NCBI RefSeq assembly: GCF_032248455.1
Contig: NZ_JAVTTP010000001.1
Span: 2,788,501-2,852,500, forward strand
Source: Pricia mediterranea
GTDB lineage: Bacteria; Bacteroidota; Bacteroidia; Flavobacteriales; Flavobacteriaceae
Reading direction: 5' to 3'
DNA: 64,000 bases
Shown: positions 16,247-25,784 of the stretch, in pieces
How positions within the stretch are numbered: the stretch's first letter is position 1
Layout of the letters: every line of letters begins with the position of its first letter
Notes under the pieces: model-generated
What the model was told of the DNA's origin: nothing
The model's database searches: none
Seen by the model: the letters and a program-made list of their open reading frames with translations, nothing else
Program-made: the position numbers and the translations under genes

Positions 16247-16383
16247 AAGTGAAATCCGCCCTGGTCGCGGTAGGGCACGACACCAAGGAACTAAAGGCGA
16301 GCGATGAGGCCTATGAGTCGGTACACCCCTGCTGCAAGTACCGGGAAGATGGTTCCGATGACAGTGAACACCACGAGGATTAA
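16243..16383 (+). pseudogene. C-terminal fragment of a heavy-metal-associated (HMA) protein
   Basis: A 46-codon frame reads KSALVAVGHDTKELKASDEA then YESVHPCCKYRE and an acidic HHED tail. The VGHDT...ASDEAYE..H.CCKYR pattern is the C-terminal end typical of flavobacterial HMA-domain proteins. The metal-binding MxCxxC part is absent. It lies in a different frame from the receptor fragment, overlapping its stop. It might still be translated, but is best read as a deletion remnant. Confidence 0.6.
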
Positions 16384-16593
16384 GTTTCTGGAGCCAGGCC
16401 CTCTGCCCGTGCCGCTGGCCCGTGATTGCGAGCTTTGATTAACCATTGACCAGTTTACAGGTGCAAAAGTTTATAAAAACCATTTGATTGTCAATCCGCG
16501 TGTTGGCTATGGCAACGAATCGTTGTAAATTGACCTTTTACCCAATACCCCTTATATCCGGAGGCGTGTATGATTATGGCTTAAGAACAGAAT

Positions 16594-17811
16594 TTGGAAA
16601 CCGATCTCTTTGACATCAGCATAATCGGTGGCGGGATTGTAGGCTTGGCAACGGCCTACAAAATCCAAAAAAGCCGGCCCGACTTGAGATTGCTCATCCT
16701 CGAGAAGGAAGCGGTATTGGCCGCACATCAAACAGGCCATAATTCGGGAGTACTACATTCCGGTATCTATTACACGCCGGGGTCCCTAAAAGCTGAGAAT
16801 TGTATAGACGGCCGTCGGCAAATGGTCGATTTTGCTTTTGAAAATGGCATAGACCACGATATCTGCGGAAAAATCATCGTAGCGTCCCAACTTGATGAGC
16901 TTCCCGCCATGGAAAAGGTCTATGCCAACGGAATCAAGAACGGATTGACCGGTGTCAGAAAAATTTCCCCCGAAGAAATTTCTGAAATCGAACCATTTTG
17001 CAAAGGTGTCGCGGGGCTTTGGGTGCCCGATGCGGGAATTATCGACTATGTCGCAGTAACACAAAAACTGGCAGAATTGGTGACGAAAATCAATCCCTAT
17101 AGCGAAATACGCTTGGGCCATGCCGTCAAGTTTTTTTCGAAAGACGCTGCCCAGAACCTTGTGCATACTGACAACGCACATTTCCGGACCAAGAAAATGA
17201 TATTTTGCGGTGGTCTTTTCGCCGACCGTCTGGCACGGCGGCAGGGGGTCTCGATACAAGAGAAAGTAGTTGGTTTCCGGGGAGACTACTACGAACTTAC
17301 CGAAGGGGCGGAACATAAAATACGCAACCTGATCTATCCTGTCCCCAATCTTGATTTTCCATTTTTGGGAGTCCATTTTACCCGCATGACCGATGGCGGC
17401 ATCGAATGCGGCCCCAATGCCGTGTTCACCTTTCAGAGGGAAGGGTATGGCAAGATGGATTTCAATCTCGAAGACACGCTCGATGCCCTATCCTATTCCG
17501 GTACTTGGCAGTTGTTCAAGAAGAACTGGCGCTTCGGAATCGGCGAATATCGAAGGGCGTTTTCCAAAAATCTTTTTTTAAAAACGCTGCAACGGCTTGT
17601 GCCCGATCTTTCCGAGCCCGATATTTGTCAAGGTAGAAGCGGCGTGCGTGCATTGTTGCTCAATAAGAGGGGCGACACCCGAACGGACTTTCGGATTGCC
17701 CGTGGCGAAGATAGCATTCACGTCTTAAACGCACCGAGTCCCGCTGCGACTGCCGCTTTGGCTATCGCGGATATAATCTGGAAGATGGCGGACAAGGAGT
17801 TTAGGCTTTAA
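16594..17811 (+). CDS. lhgO: L-2-hydroxyglutarate oxidase (FAD-dependent, LhgO-like)
   Basis: The enzyme oxidises L-2-hydroxyglutarate to 2-oxoglutarate. The protein (405 aa) has an N-terminal FAD-binding GxGxxG motif (ISIIGGGIVGLATAYKI), the family motif HNSGVLHSGIYYTPGSLKA, and PDAGIIDY. The C-terminus includes RSGVRALLLNK and NAPSPAATAALAIA. The start is a TTG at 16594: a stop codon lies four codons upstream in frame and there is no ATG before the FAD motif. It appears monocistronic. Confidence 0.9.
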   Translation: METDLFDISIIGGGIVGLATAYKIQKSRPDLRLLILEKEAVLAAHQTGHNSGVLHSGIYYTPGSLKAENCIDGRRQMVDFAFENGIDHDICGKIIVASQLDELPAMEKVYANGIKNGLTGVRKISPEEISEIEPFCKGVAGLWVPDAGIIDYVAVTQKLAELVTKINPYSEIRLGHAVKFFSKDAAQNLVHTDNAHFRTKKMIFCGGLFADRLARRQGVSIQEKVVGFRGDYYELTEGAEHKIRNLIYPVPNLDFPFLGVHFTRMTDGGIECGPNAVFTFQREGYGKMDFNLEDTLDALSYSGTWQLFKKNWRFGIGEYRRAFSKNLFLKTLQRLVPDLSEPDICQGRSGVRALLLNKRGDTRTDFRIARGEDSIHVLNAPSPAATAALAIADIIWKMADKEFRL

Positions 17812-18089
17812 TTTGCTGATGCTAAGATCTAGGAAAGTCCCTGACTGGTCCCAATCTCGCAATCAACGGAAAATAAATCGCTGGAAGGTGAATAGAACCG
17901 ATCATGCCGGTCGAATGTCATATTTATTTTTGCGACAATCAGTCTTATATTTCAGATTTCGTATGCCTATGCCTTATTCTGCTGAAAGTAATTCAAATAC
18001 AAGGGTGTGATTTACATTTTTGCTCAAATATTACAAGGATATGACATGTTCAATGTCAATATATCGGTTTTTATGCTTAACATAGTATC

Positions 18090-18878
18090 ATGAACGAAAT
18101 TGAACAGCTGCTTCAGCACCTTAGAGGTCAACTCATGGAGCTTCTGCCGGGTATTATCATATCCTTCCTTATCCTTGCCATAGGCTATGGCATAGCTCGG
18201 CTAATCAAATACCTGACTTCCGTACTTTTCAACTATATGGGTAAGTTGGCGGGGCCAAGGGCCGGTAGCCTAAATCTCGGACAGGCCGGTTCCTTTTTAG
18301 GATCGGCTTTTTTTTGGTTGATTCTATTTTCGACCCTACTGCTGATTACCAATTATCTTGGAATGACGGTAATTACGGGTTGGTTTCAAGGGGTTATGCA
18401 GCATGTTCCCAATATACTGGCCGCCATCTTGATTATTTTCGCCTCGATTATGTTGGGAAATTTAGTATCCGATTTACTGACTTCCTTCGGTAAACGAACA
18501 GGATTTCACTACAGCCAAGCATTGATCAGAATTGTTCGTTTTATTCTTATTGCCCTTGCCGTAGTAATCGCCCTTGATCAGGTAGGCATTGAGATCTCGA
18601 TCTTGAAAGACGTCATTGTTATCATCCTGGCGGCCTTGCTTTTTGGGGCCGCCCTTGCGTTCGGACTGGGTGCCCAAACCTCGATAAGCAACATCCTGTC
18701 GTCATTTTACGTACGCAAGATGTACAGCGTGGGAGACCAGATACGGATTGGAAAAACAAGCGGTAAAATTCTCAGTATCAATACCAATTCGGTAATTCTG
18801 GAAAACGGGAAGGGGCAGGTGACTATTCCGACAAAGGAGTTCAACGAAAGCAAATCCTATTTAATAAAGACAGACTAG
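18090..18878 (+). CDS. Small-conductance mechanosensitive channel family protein (MscS-like)
   Basis: The 262-aa protein has at least four or five membrane helices (about residues 18-40, 70-95, 105-125, 145-165 and 172-195). It also has a glycine/alanine-rich pore-like helix (LFGAALAFGLGAQTSISN) and a short cytosolic MscS beta domain (YSVGDQIRIGKTSGKILSIN, VTIPTKEF). The tandem helix pattern resembles the conserved-TM-helix subtype of MscS proteins. It is followed after 4 bp by the MgtE_N/CBS gene and then MgtE, so it may regulate or accompany Mg2+ flux rather than osmotic release. The 278-bp stretch before it shows no gene. Confidence 0.85.
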   Translation: MNEIEQLLQHLRGQLMELLPGIIISFLILAIGYGIARLIKYLTSVLFNYMGKLAGPRAGSLNLGQAGSFLGSAFFWLILFSTLLLITNYLGMTVITGWFQGVMQHVPNILAAILIIFASIMLGNLVSDLLTSFGKRTGFHYSQALIRIVRFILIALAVVIALDQVGIEISILKDVIVIILAALLFGAALAFGLGAQTSISNILSSFYVRKMYSVGDQIRIGKTSGKILSINTNSVILENGKGQVTIPTKEFNESKSYLIKTD

Positions 18879-18882
18879 GCGC

Positions 18883-19686
18883 ATGGATTCGAACCAAATC
18901 ATTCTAAACGATTTTATCACCAAACATCCTTTCGCCGCTGCAAAAGCTTTGGAGGTCTTGGGCCATGAAGATGTGGTGGAATTCTTACTTGCGCTGCCGT
19001 CACAGAAAGGCTTGAGGATGTTGTCACTCATGAACCCCAAAAATGCATCGGAGTGTTTTGTGCTATTACCGGCCAAACAGAGGGTCGAATATTTAGAAAA
19101 AGGAAGCCCTTCTGCCATGGCTGCCATCCTAAGAATGATCGATAACCCGTTGCACGACGAGCTGTTAAGGGCGATAGCCCCTGGTAAAGCCGTTCCCATC
19201 AAGCGGGAACTGGAGTTTAAGCCTAATACTGTCGGCCCCTTTGCGGACCCTGCGATGACGGTGCATAAGGCGACGAGCGTTGACAATGCGGTGGACATGC
19301 TCAAAAGAGAACGAACGTCAAGAAGTTCCGAACTATACGTTGTCGACTTGGACGGAATCTTCCAGGGCCTGGTAGAAACGACGGAACTACTGAGGGCCGA
19401 AAGGGCCGACATCGTTGAAACTATTATGGTCAAGACGTGTCCGAGATTTTCAGCCGATCAACCGATCAAGAGTGTATTGCACGATGATGCCTGGTTGCAG
19501 TACCGGCAGGTGCCCGTGGTAGATAGGGCGGACAAATTTATCGGGACCTTATCCTATAAAGCGGTAATGGCGATAGAAGGAAAACCAGAAGGTCTGACCA
19601 AAGATAGCATAAACGAAACTGCCGGTGCCCTGGGGGAGCTATATCGAATCGGATTAACAAGTTTGTTACAAAGCACAGGTAAATAA
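18883..19686 (+). CDS. MgtE N-domain plus CBS regulatory protein without a membrane domain
   Basis: The 267-aa soluble protein carries the superhelical MgtE_N domain (residues 1-100, e.g. HPFAAAKALEVLGHEDVVEF) and a pair of CBS domains (about 120-240; DNAVDMLKRERTSRSSELYV, YRQVPVVDRADKFIGTLSYK). There is no transport domain. It matches the cytosolic gate half of MgtE, which closes the channel when Mg2+ is high. It sits 4 bp after the MscS-like gene and 7 bp before a complete MgtE, so it probably acts in trans on one of them. The exact partner is inferred. Confidence 0.8.
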   Translation: MDSNQIILNDFITKHPFAAAKALEVLGHEDVVEFLLALPSQKGLRMLSLMNPKNASECFVLLPAKQRVEYLEKGSPSAMAAILRMIDNPLHDELLRAIAPGKAVPIKRELEFKPNTVGPFADPAMTVHKATSVDNAVDMLKRERTSRSSELYVVDLDGIFQGLVETTELLRAERADIVETIMVKTCPRFSADQPIKSVLHDDAWLQYRQVPVVDRADKFIGTLSYKAVMAIEGKPEGLTKDSINETAGALGELYRIGLTSLLQSTGK

Positions 19687-19693
19687 TAGGATT

Positions 19694-21007
19694 ATGGGCT
19701 CAGATGTCAAAATGATAGAGCGTACACTGTTGGATGAATATTTTTTTAAATTCCCTAAGGATGCCGCGCGCGTTCTGGACGCTATGCCTCCTGAAACGAT
19801 TATAAACTATTTATCGGCCATGCCTCCTGAGGCGGCCGGCAGCATTTTTTTCCGATTGAATTCCGAAACGATAAGCGAATGTATCCCGGAAATGGATGAC
19901 CGAATGTTCGTTCAATTTTTCGCCAAGGGCAATACCCATAGAACGGCCCGCTTACTTTCTCGTCACGACCGAGCAGCGGTAAGCGAAAAGCTCGCCCTTT
20001 TACCGGACATAGTCTCCCGGGAAATCCAGGATTTTATGAACTACAAGGAGGGAACGGCAGGCTACCTTATGGAAACTTCACTTATTACCTTCCATCCAGA
20101 TAATTCGGTCGATGACGTTCTCACCAGATTACGTAGAATAGGCAACCGTAACGTTATGGTGGTTTATATCGTCGATGCAGAGGGAGCACTGTTGGGCAAG
20201 ATTCCTGTGCAGCATATCGCCATATCACAACCTGACGTGCCTCTTGACAGCCTAATGGATAATGCACCTTCCGTTGACGCCATGTCAACTAGGGAAGAGG
20301 TACTGTCGGCAATAGAAAAGGGACACCTTTTACAGATACCGGTAACCGACATCAATAACAATCTTCTAGGAGTAATACGAAACGAGGCCCTGATGTCCGC
20401 CTCCAAGAAGGAGATATCGGAAAACCTACAGGCCATGTTCGGGGCAGGGCGGGAAGAACAAGCCCTGTCAAAGATTTCCTTTGCCGTTCGTAAAAGGTTG
20501 CCTTGGCTACAGGTCAATCTTGCTACCGCATTTCTTGCCTCCATGGTAGTCGGGCTGTTTGAGGATACCATTGCCAAGATTACGATCCTCGCCATTTTTC
20601 TTCCCGTAGTGGCCGGTCAATCGGGAAATACCGGCTCGCAGGCACTGGCCGTGACCATACGGGGATTGGCACTCAAGGAAATACGGATTTCCCAGTGGTT
20701 CAAGGTAGCGCGTAAAGAGCTCATGGTCGGCCTTATAAACGGGATTGCCGTAGCACTGACAACGGGCATAATAGTTTACTTTTGGTCCTCTTCATCGGGG
20801 ATTGCCATTGTTATCGGGATATCTATGATCATATCCATGCTCATTGCCGGTTTTGCGGGCGCAATCATCCCAATAGCGTTGAAAGCGATAGGTCAGGATC
20901 CCGCCACTTCCTCGTCGATAATCTTGACGACGGTAACCGATATTTGTGGATTTCTAAGTTTTTTGGGCCTGGCTACGGCGCTATCTTCCGTGTTGGGAAT
21001 AGTTTGA
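19694..21007 (+). CDS. mgtE: Magnesium transporter MgtE
   Basis: The full-length MgtE (437 aa) has the N domain (1-115), CBS pair (about 120-245), plug helix, and five membrane helices. The selectivity motif PVVAGQSGNTGSQALAV is in the first transmembrane part, with DPATSSSIILTTVTDICGF near the end. It imports Mg2+ down the membrane potential and is gated by Mg2+ bound to the N/CBS domains. It is the last gene of the three-gene operon and is closed by the hairpin at 21045-21082. Confidence 0.95.
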   Translation: MGSDVKMIERTLLDEYFFKFPKDAARVLDAMPPETIINYLSAMPPEAAGSIFFRLNSETISECIPEMDDRMFVQFFAKGNTHRTARLLSRHDRAAVSEKLALLPDIVSREIQDFMNYKEGTAGYLMETSLITFHPDNSVDDVLTRLRRIGNRNVMVVYIVDAEGALLGKIPVQHIAISQPDVPLDSLMDNAPSVDAMSTREEVLSAIEKGHLLQIPVTDINNNLLGVIRNEALMSASKKEISENLQAMFGAGREEQALSKISFAVRKRLPWLQVNLATAFLASMVVGLFEDTIAKITILAIFLPVVAGQSGNTGSQALAVTIRGLALKEIRISQWFKVARKELMVGLINGIAVALTTGIIVYFWSSSSGIAIVIGISMIISMLIAGFAGAIIPIALKAIGQDPATSSSIILTTVTDICGFLSFLGLATALSSVLGIV

Positions 21008-21044
21008 TTTGTGGGGTCCACTACGGTCCTATGATAAGCCAACA

Positions 21045-21082
21045 AAAAAACCGCCCCGATAAGTGTATCGAGACGGTTTTTT
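21045..21082. terminator. Bidirectional terminator between mgtE and groEL
   Basis: AAAAAACCG pairs with CGGTTTTTT, with an extra inner CGAT/ATCG pairing. It has A and T runs on both sides, so it serves the convergent mgtE and groL transcripts. Confidence 0.8.
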
Positions 21083-21113
21083 GAAAATTCATACGCTACG
21101 CGTAAATTCTAGA

Positions 21114-22775
<1,662 letters not shown>

Positions 22776-22887
22776 TTAATATCCCAATTTTCAAAATCCA
22801 AATTCCAATGTAAGGAATGGACTTTGAAGTAATTTTGGAATTTGGTAATTATTTTTTGGAATTTGGAATTTTTTAACCCGGGCCAGC

Positions 22888-23166
22888 TTAAATTATTGCT
22901 AGAACGTCACTCTCGCGCATCATCAAGTAATCGTTGCCCTCAAGTTTGAGTTCGGTCCCCGCGTATTTTCCGTAGAGCACTTTATCGCCGACCTTAACGG
23001 TTACTTTCTCATCTTTTGTTCCGGGTCCGACGGCTACGACTTTACCTTGTTGCGGTTTTTCTTTCGCCGTCTCGGGAATGTAAATACCAGACGCTGTTTT
23101 CGTCTCGGCTTCCATGGGCTCGATAAGCACTCGATCTGCCAATGGTTTAATGTTGACTTCTGCCAT
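22888..23166 (-). CDS. groS: Co-chaperonin GroES
   Basis: The 92-aa 10-kDa chaperonin contains the N-terminal [15 protein letters not shown], the mobile loop with [12 protein letters not shown], and the C-terminal [13 protein letters not shown]. It forms the heptameric lid on GroEL. It is preceded by a sigma-54-like promoter and the secG terminator, so the groESL pair is separately transcribed although it lies in the miaB-to-groEL chain. Confidence 0.99.
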   Translation of the reverse strand: MAEVNIKPLADRVLIEPMEAETKTASGIYIPETAKEKPQQGKVVAVGPGTKDEKVTVKVGDKVLYGKYAGTELKLEGNDYLMMRESDVLAII

Positions 23167-23211
23167 ATTACTAGTTTTTAGTTTAAATGAATGAAATTCT
23201 CCCTGTCACTA

Positions 23212-23227
23212 GGCAGAAAGTATGCCA
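23212..23227 (-). promoter_or_regulatory. Sigma-54-like (-24/-12) promoter upstream of groES
   Basis: The minus strand reads TGGCATACTTTCTGCC, which keeps the invariant GG-N10-GC of sigma-54 promoters (consensus TGGCACG-N4-TTGC; two mismatches). It lies about 45 nt before the groES ATG, a sensible distance. A sigma-54-type AAA+ activator gene lies 2.6 kb upstream in the same chain. Confidence 0.45.
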
Positions 23228-23256
23228 TTGCCGAAAAACTGACACATTGTAAAATG

Positions 23257-23289
23257 AAAATGCCAGCTTGTCATTAAAGCTGGCATTTT
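23257..23289. terminator. Terminator between secG and groES
   Basis: AAAATGCCAGCTT and AAGCTGGCATTTT form a 13-bp perfect hairpin with flanking A and T tracts, 27 nt after secG. Confidence 0.85.
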
Positions 23290-23316
23290 GTGCGTATTCC
23301 TTTATTTTATTAGGTA

Positions 23317-23688
23317 TCAAAGACTATCTGTCGAGCCGGACCCGTCAGTTGCAGGTGCCGATGGGGTGGTGGGAAGGGATTCGGGTACCTCCTCGGGGAG
23401 GGTCGTTTCGATGTCGTCGCCGTTTAACAGTTTGGAATCGCCTGCCCCAAAGTTCCCTTTTAAGGTGACGTTGGAGGCCAAAATCAAGACAACGAGCAAA
23501 ATCGCCAAAGTCCACGTGCTTTTATCCAGAAAATCACCGGTTTTTTTGACCCCGCCTACCACTTGGCTGCCACCTCCGCCAAAGGAGGATGACAATCCGC
23601 CGCCCTTAGGATTTTGTACCATGATGACCAATACCAACAGAAAACAGACTATTATGATAAGAATTAAGAATATGGTAAACGTACTCAT
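23317..23688 (-). CDS. secG: Preprotein translocase subunit SecG
   Basis: The 123-aa protein has two membrane helices (TIFLILIIIVCFLLVLVIMV and LAILLVVLILASNVT) with the SecG signature VQNPKGGGLSSSFGGGGSQ between them. A Thr/Ser/Pro-rich C-terminal extension of about 40 residues is common in Bacteroidota. It is part of the SecYEG channel in the inner membrane. It lies downstream of the TPR and lptE genes. Confidence 0.95.
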   Translation of the reverse strand: MSTFTIFLILIIIVCFLLVLVIMVQNPKGGGLSSSFGGGGSQVVGGVKKTGDFLDKSTWTLAILLVVLILASNVTLKGNFGAGDSKLLNGDDIETTLPEEVPESLPTTPSAPATDGSGSTDSL

Positions 23689-23825
23689 TGCGAAAAGTTA
23701 ATGGTTAAAAGTCGGGTTTCGCCAAACTGTTAGGGTTTAAGGACAAAAGAGCCAAAAAAATTTAAGAATATTAAGAGCTATTGAGACCGGCAGAGCCACG
23801 CTATGTCATGGCAGCCGATGATTTA

Positions 23826-24824
23826 TCAAGCGTTGTCGGTTTTCAATCGTTCTACGGATTTTATTCGATCTGCAAAGAAACCACTTTTTTCCGGATATTT
23901 CAAACTTAAAATTTTATAGGCCTGAATCGCTTTTTTGTACTTTTTCTGCTCGAGATATACCTTGGCCAAAGTCTCGGTCATCAGTTCTTTTTGGTCAAAC
24001 TTCACCGAGTCGCCAATGATTACTTTGGGCGCCTCTTTTTCCGGTTTTATTTTCGGGTTATCGGCGATGAATTTATCGATAAGCTCGAATTTCTTCGATT
24101 TCTCGGGATTTTTTTCCAGAACAGAATCGATGGCATCCCTTCTTCGACCATCTGTTTTCCTGTCATTCGATCTCTTCTGCTTTCTTTTGACCGGTTTGGC
24201 GGTACTCAGCTGCAGCCATTCGCTGAACGAATACTTTTCTTTTTTAGTAAATGGGAGGGGTTCACCGAGTTCCAGTTTTTTGCGGGCCTGTTTCTTTTCT
24301 TCGGAGATGGCCGCGTCGATTTGGGGGTCTTTTGAGGCAAAGAGCTTGGGATCTAACAAAGCATCTGCCTCAGCTTTGGTAAATGGCAGGGATTCTTCTT
24401 GAATAACGTCTTTTCCAGAGGTATCCTTGGGAGTGTTTTCTCCAGAATCAAGATGAACGGAATTTCCGATTTGCTGCGGTGGGATTTCCCCCGATCGGCC
24501 GGGAACTACCTCCGGAAATGCGACCTCGATGTCATCCACGGGGGTTGGCGTATCCGATAAGCTGTCCGCGATACGGTTCTGAAGGAAGACTTCGGATGTG
24601 ATAAGATCAAAAAGTACCTCCCGGTCGGTGGTGTAAGCCGCAGTAACCTTTAGGGCATTGTTGTATTTGAAACTGTTTAGACTTTTCAATCCCTTTAAAT
24701 GCAGCGACCGGGCCGCTTGAAAATAAGGAAACTCTTCCAATATCTCTTCCAGTTGGTTGGTCTGTACGGGCGAGACCACCTTGTCAGGATGCCGCAATAG
24801 GTATGTGAGGTCTTTTGGGCTCAT
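23826..24824 (-). CDS. Hypothetical protein with C-terminal TPR-like repeat
   Basis: This 332-aa protein begins MSPKDLTYLLRHPDKVVSP; an upstream in-frame start at 24884 would add 20 hydrophobic residues that look unconserved. The N-terminal part (FPYFQAARSLHLKGLK, FKYNNALKVTAAYT) is characteristic of a flavobacterial family always found between lptE and secG. The middle is charged and low-complexity. The C-terminus has one or two TPRs (TLAKVYLEQKKYKKAIQAYK). It is probably cytosolic, and its function is unknown. The conserved position suggests a link to envelope biogenesis. Confidence 0.8.
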   Translation of the reverse strand: MSPKDLTYLLRHPDKVVSPVQTNQLEEILEEFPYFQAARSLHLKGLKSLNSFKYNNALKVTAAYTTDREVLFDLITSEVFLQNRIADSLSDTPTPVDDIEVAFPEVVPGRSGEIPPQQIGNSVHLDSGENTPKDTSGKDVIQEESLPFTKAEADALLDPKLFASKDPQIDAAISEEKKQARKKLELGEPLPFTKKEKYSFSEWLQLSTAKPVKRKQKRSNDRKTDGRRRDAIDSVLEKNPEKSKKFELIDKFIADNPKIKPEKEAPKVIIGDSVKFDQKELMTETLAKVYLEQKKYKKAIQAYKILSLKYPEKSGFFADRIKSVERLKTDNA

Positions 24825-24929
24825 GTGTAATAGGGCTAAAAGAACAAGGACTGAAATTGGGATAGCAGGAAACGACTCCGTCATCGGTCATCCATCTTCC
24901 GTCTCTGCTCTTTATTCTCTTTTTTTCAA

Positions 24930-25448
24930 CTACCAGTCCGCCAATGATTCATTAAAAATATCTTGGGTAATCCGTTCAAAAATGACTTCGAGGGCCTCGC
25001 TTTTGATGGCCGAGGGCTGGGTCGCCGCGGGAAAATCATAAAAGAAAGAGAAACGCTGTTCGAAATCCGCATCCTCTTTGGTCTTGTTGTAAAAACGGAC
25101 GTTCACTGCCATCGACAACCGGTTTTGGGCGGCCGTCTGCTGGGCGGTGGCGCTCATAGGGGCAATGCGATATTCCACAATTTCACCTTCGTAGAGCAGG
25201 TCGCCACCGTTGCTGGTGAGATCGAGACTCGTCTGGTTAAGTATTCGGTCTTGCAAGGCCTGGGTAAAATCACGTTCCAGTCCCGGTTCAAACACGGAAC
25301 CGGGATTCTGGGTGGCGTAATTTTGAAACCTCGGTACCGAAAAGGTCGTCGCCGTTCCCACATCGCCCCCGGTAAAATTGTAAATGCCGCAACCGTTTAG
25401 GCCAAGGGCAATAAAAAAGATGATTAGGATACGTTTGGACTGTCTCAA
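24930..25448 (-). CDS. lptE: LPS assembly lipoprotein LptE
   Basis: This is a 172-aa outer-membrane lipoprotein with signal peptide RILIIFFIALGLNGC (lipobox LNGC). It is followed by IYNFTGG, VPRFQNYATQNPGSVFEP, and RILNQTSLDLTSNGGDLLYEGEIVEY in the LptE/RlpB fold. LptE plugs the LptD barrel for LPS export. The order upstream of the TPR protein and secG is conserved in Flavobacteriia. Confidence 0.9.
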   Translation of the reverse strand: MRQSKRILIIFFIALGLNGCGIYNFTGGDVGTATTFSVPRFQNYATQNPGSVFEPGLERDFTQALQDRILNQTSLDLTSNGGDLLYEGEIVEYRIAPMSATAQQTAAQNRLSMAVNVRFYNKTKEDADFEQRFSFFYDFPAATQPSAIKSEALEVIFERITQDIFNESLADW

Positions 25449-25470
25449 TTGTTTTAAGCTATGGTGTTAA

Positions 25471-25518
25471 AAATTCCAAATTCCAAATTCCAAATTCCAA
25501 ATTCCAAATTCCAAATTC
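25471..25518. repeat. Heptamer tandem repeat aaattcc (about 7 copies)
   Basis: Six perfect copies of aaattcc and a seventh partial copy lie just upstream of lptE. Related ttccaaattcc blocks occur in the groES-groEL gap (22790-22875). The unit length of seven matches the different heptamer at 27155. Confidence 0.95.
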
Positions 25519-25530
25519 GGGTTTTTAAGT

Positions 25531-25710
25531 TTATTGTTTCGTAAGCCGCCTTAAAAGTATATCATCGTCTGTACCTAACAGCCAGTCGAGATGTTTTTTG
25601 GTTTGACTTTCGATGGTAATTCGATGGTGTTCGGTAGCACCGCTAGAAATGATAAAGACGCCCTTTAGTCTTCTAAAGGGACAATCATCTTCCGTAATTC
25701 CTAGGCCTTT
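25531..25710 (-). other. Possible remnant of a small gene in the lptE upstream gap
   Basis: The 336-bp gap between lptE and the AAA+ gene has a minus-strand frame open to a stop at 25531-25533. It reads LKGVFIISSGATEHHRITIE and HLDWLLGTDDDILLRRLTKQ, with amino-acid content that looks coding. There is no in-frame start; an ATG reading MIVPLED lies one frame off just upstream. It may be a frameshifted remnant or chance. The rest of the gap is purine-rich low-complexity sequence. Confidence 0.25.
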
Positions 25711-25784
25711 CCTCCCTTGTCTTCTTTTTCTCTCTTCCCTGGTCTTTTCTCTTTCTATCCTTGCTCTTTTCTCCTGCCTCTTCT

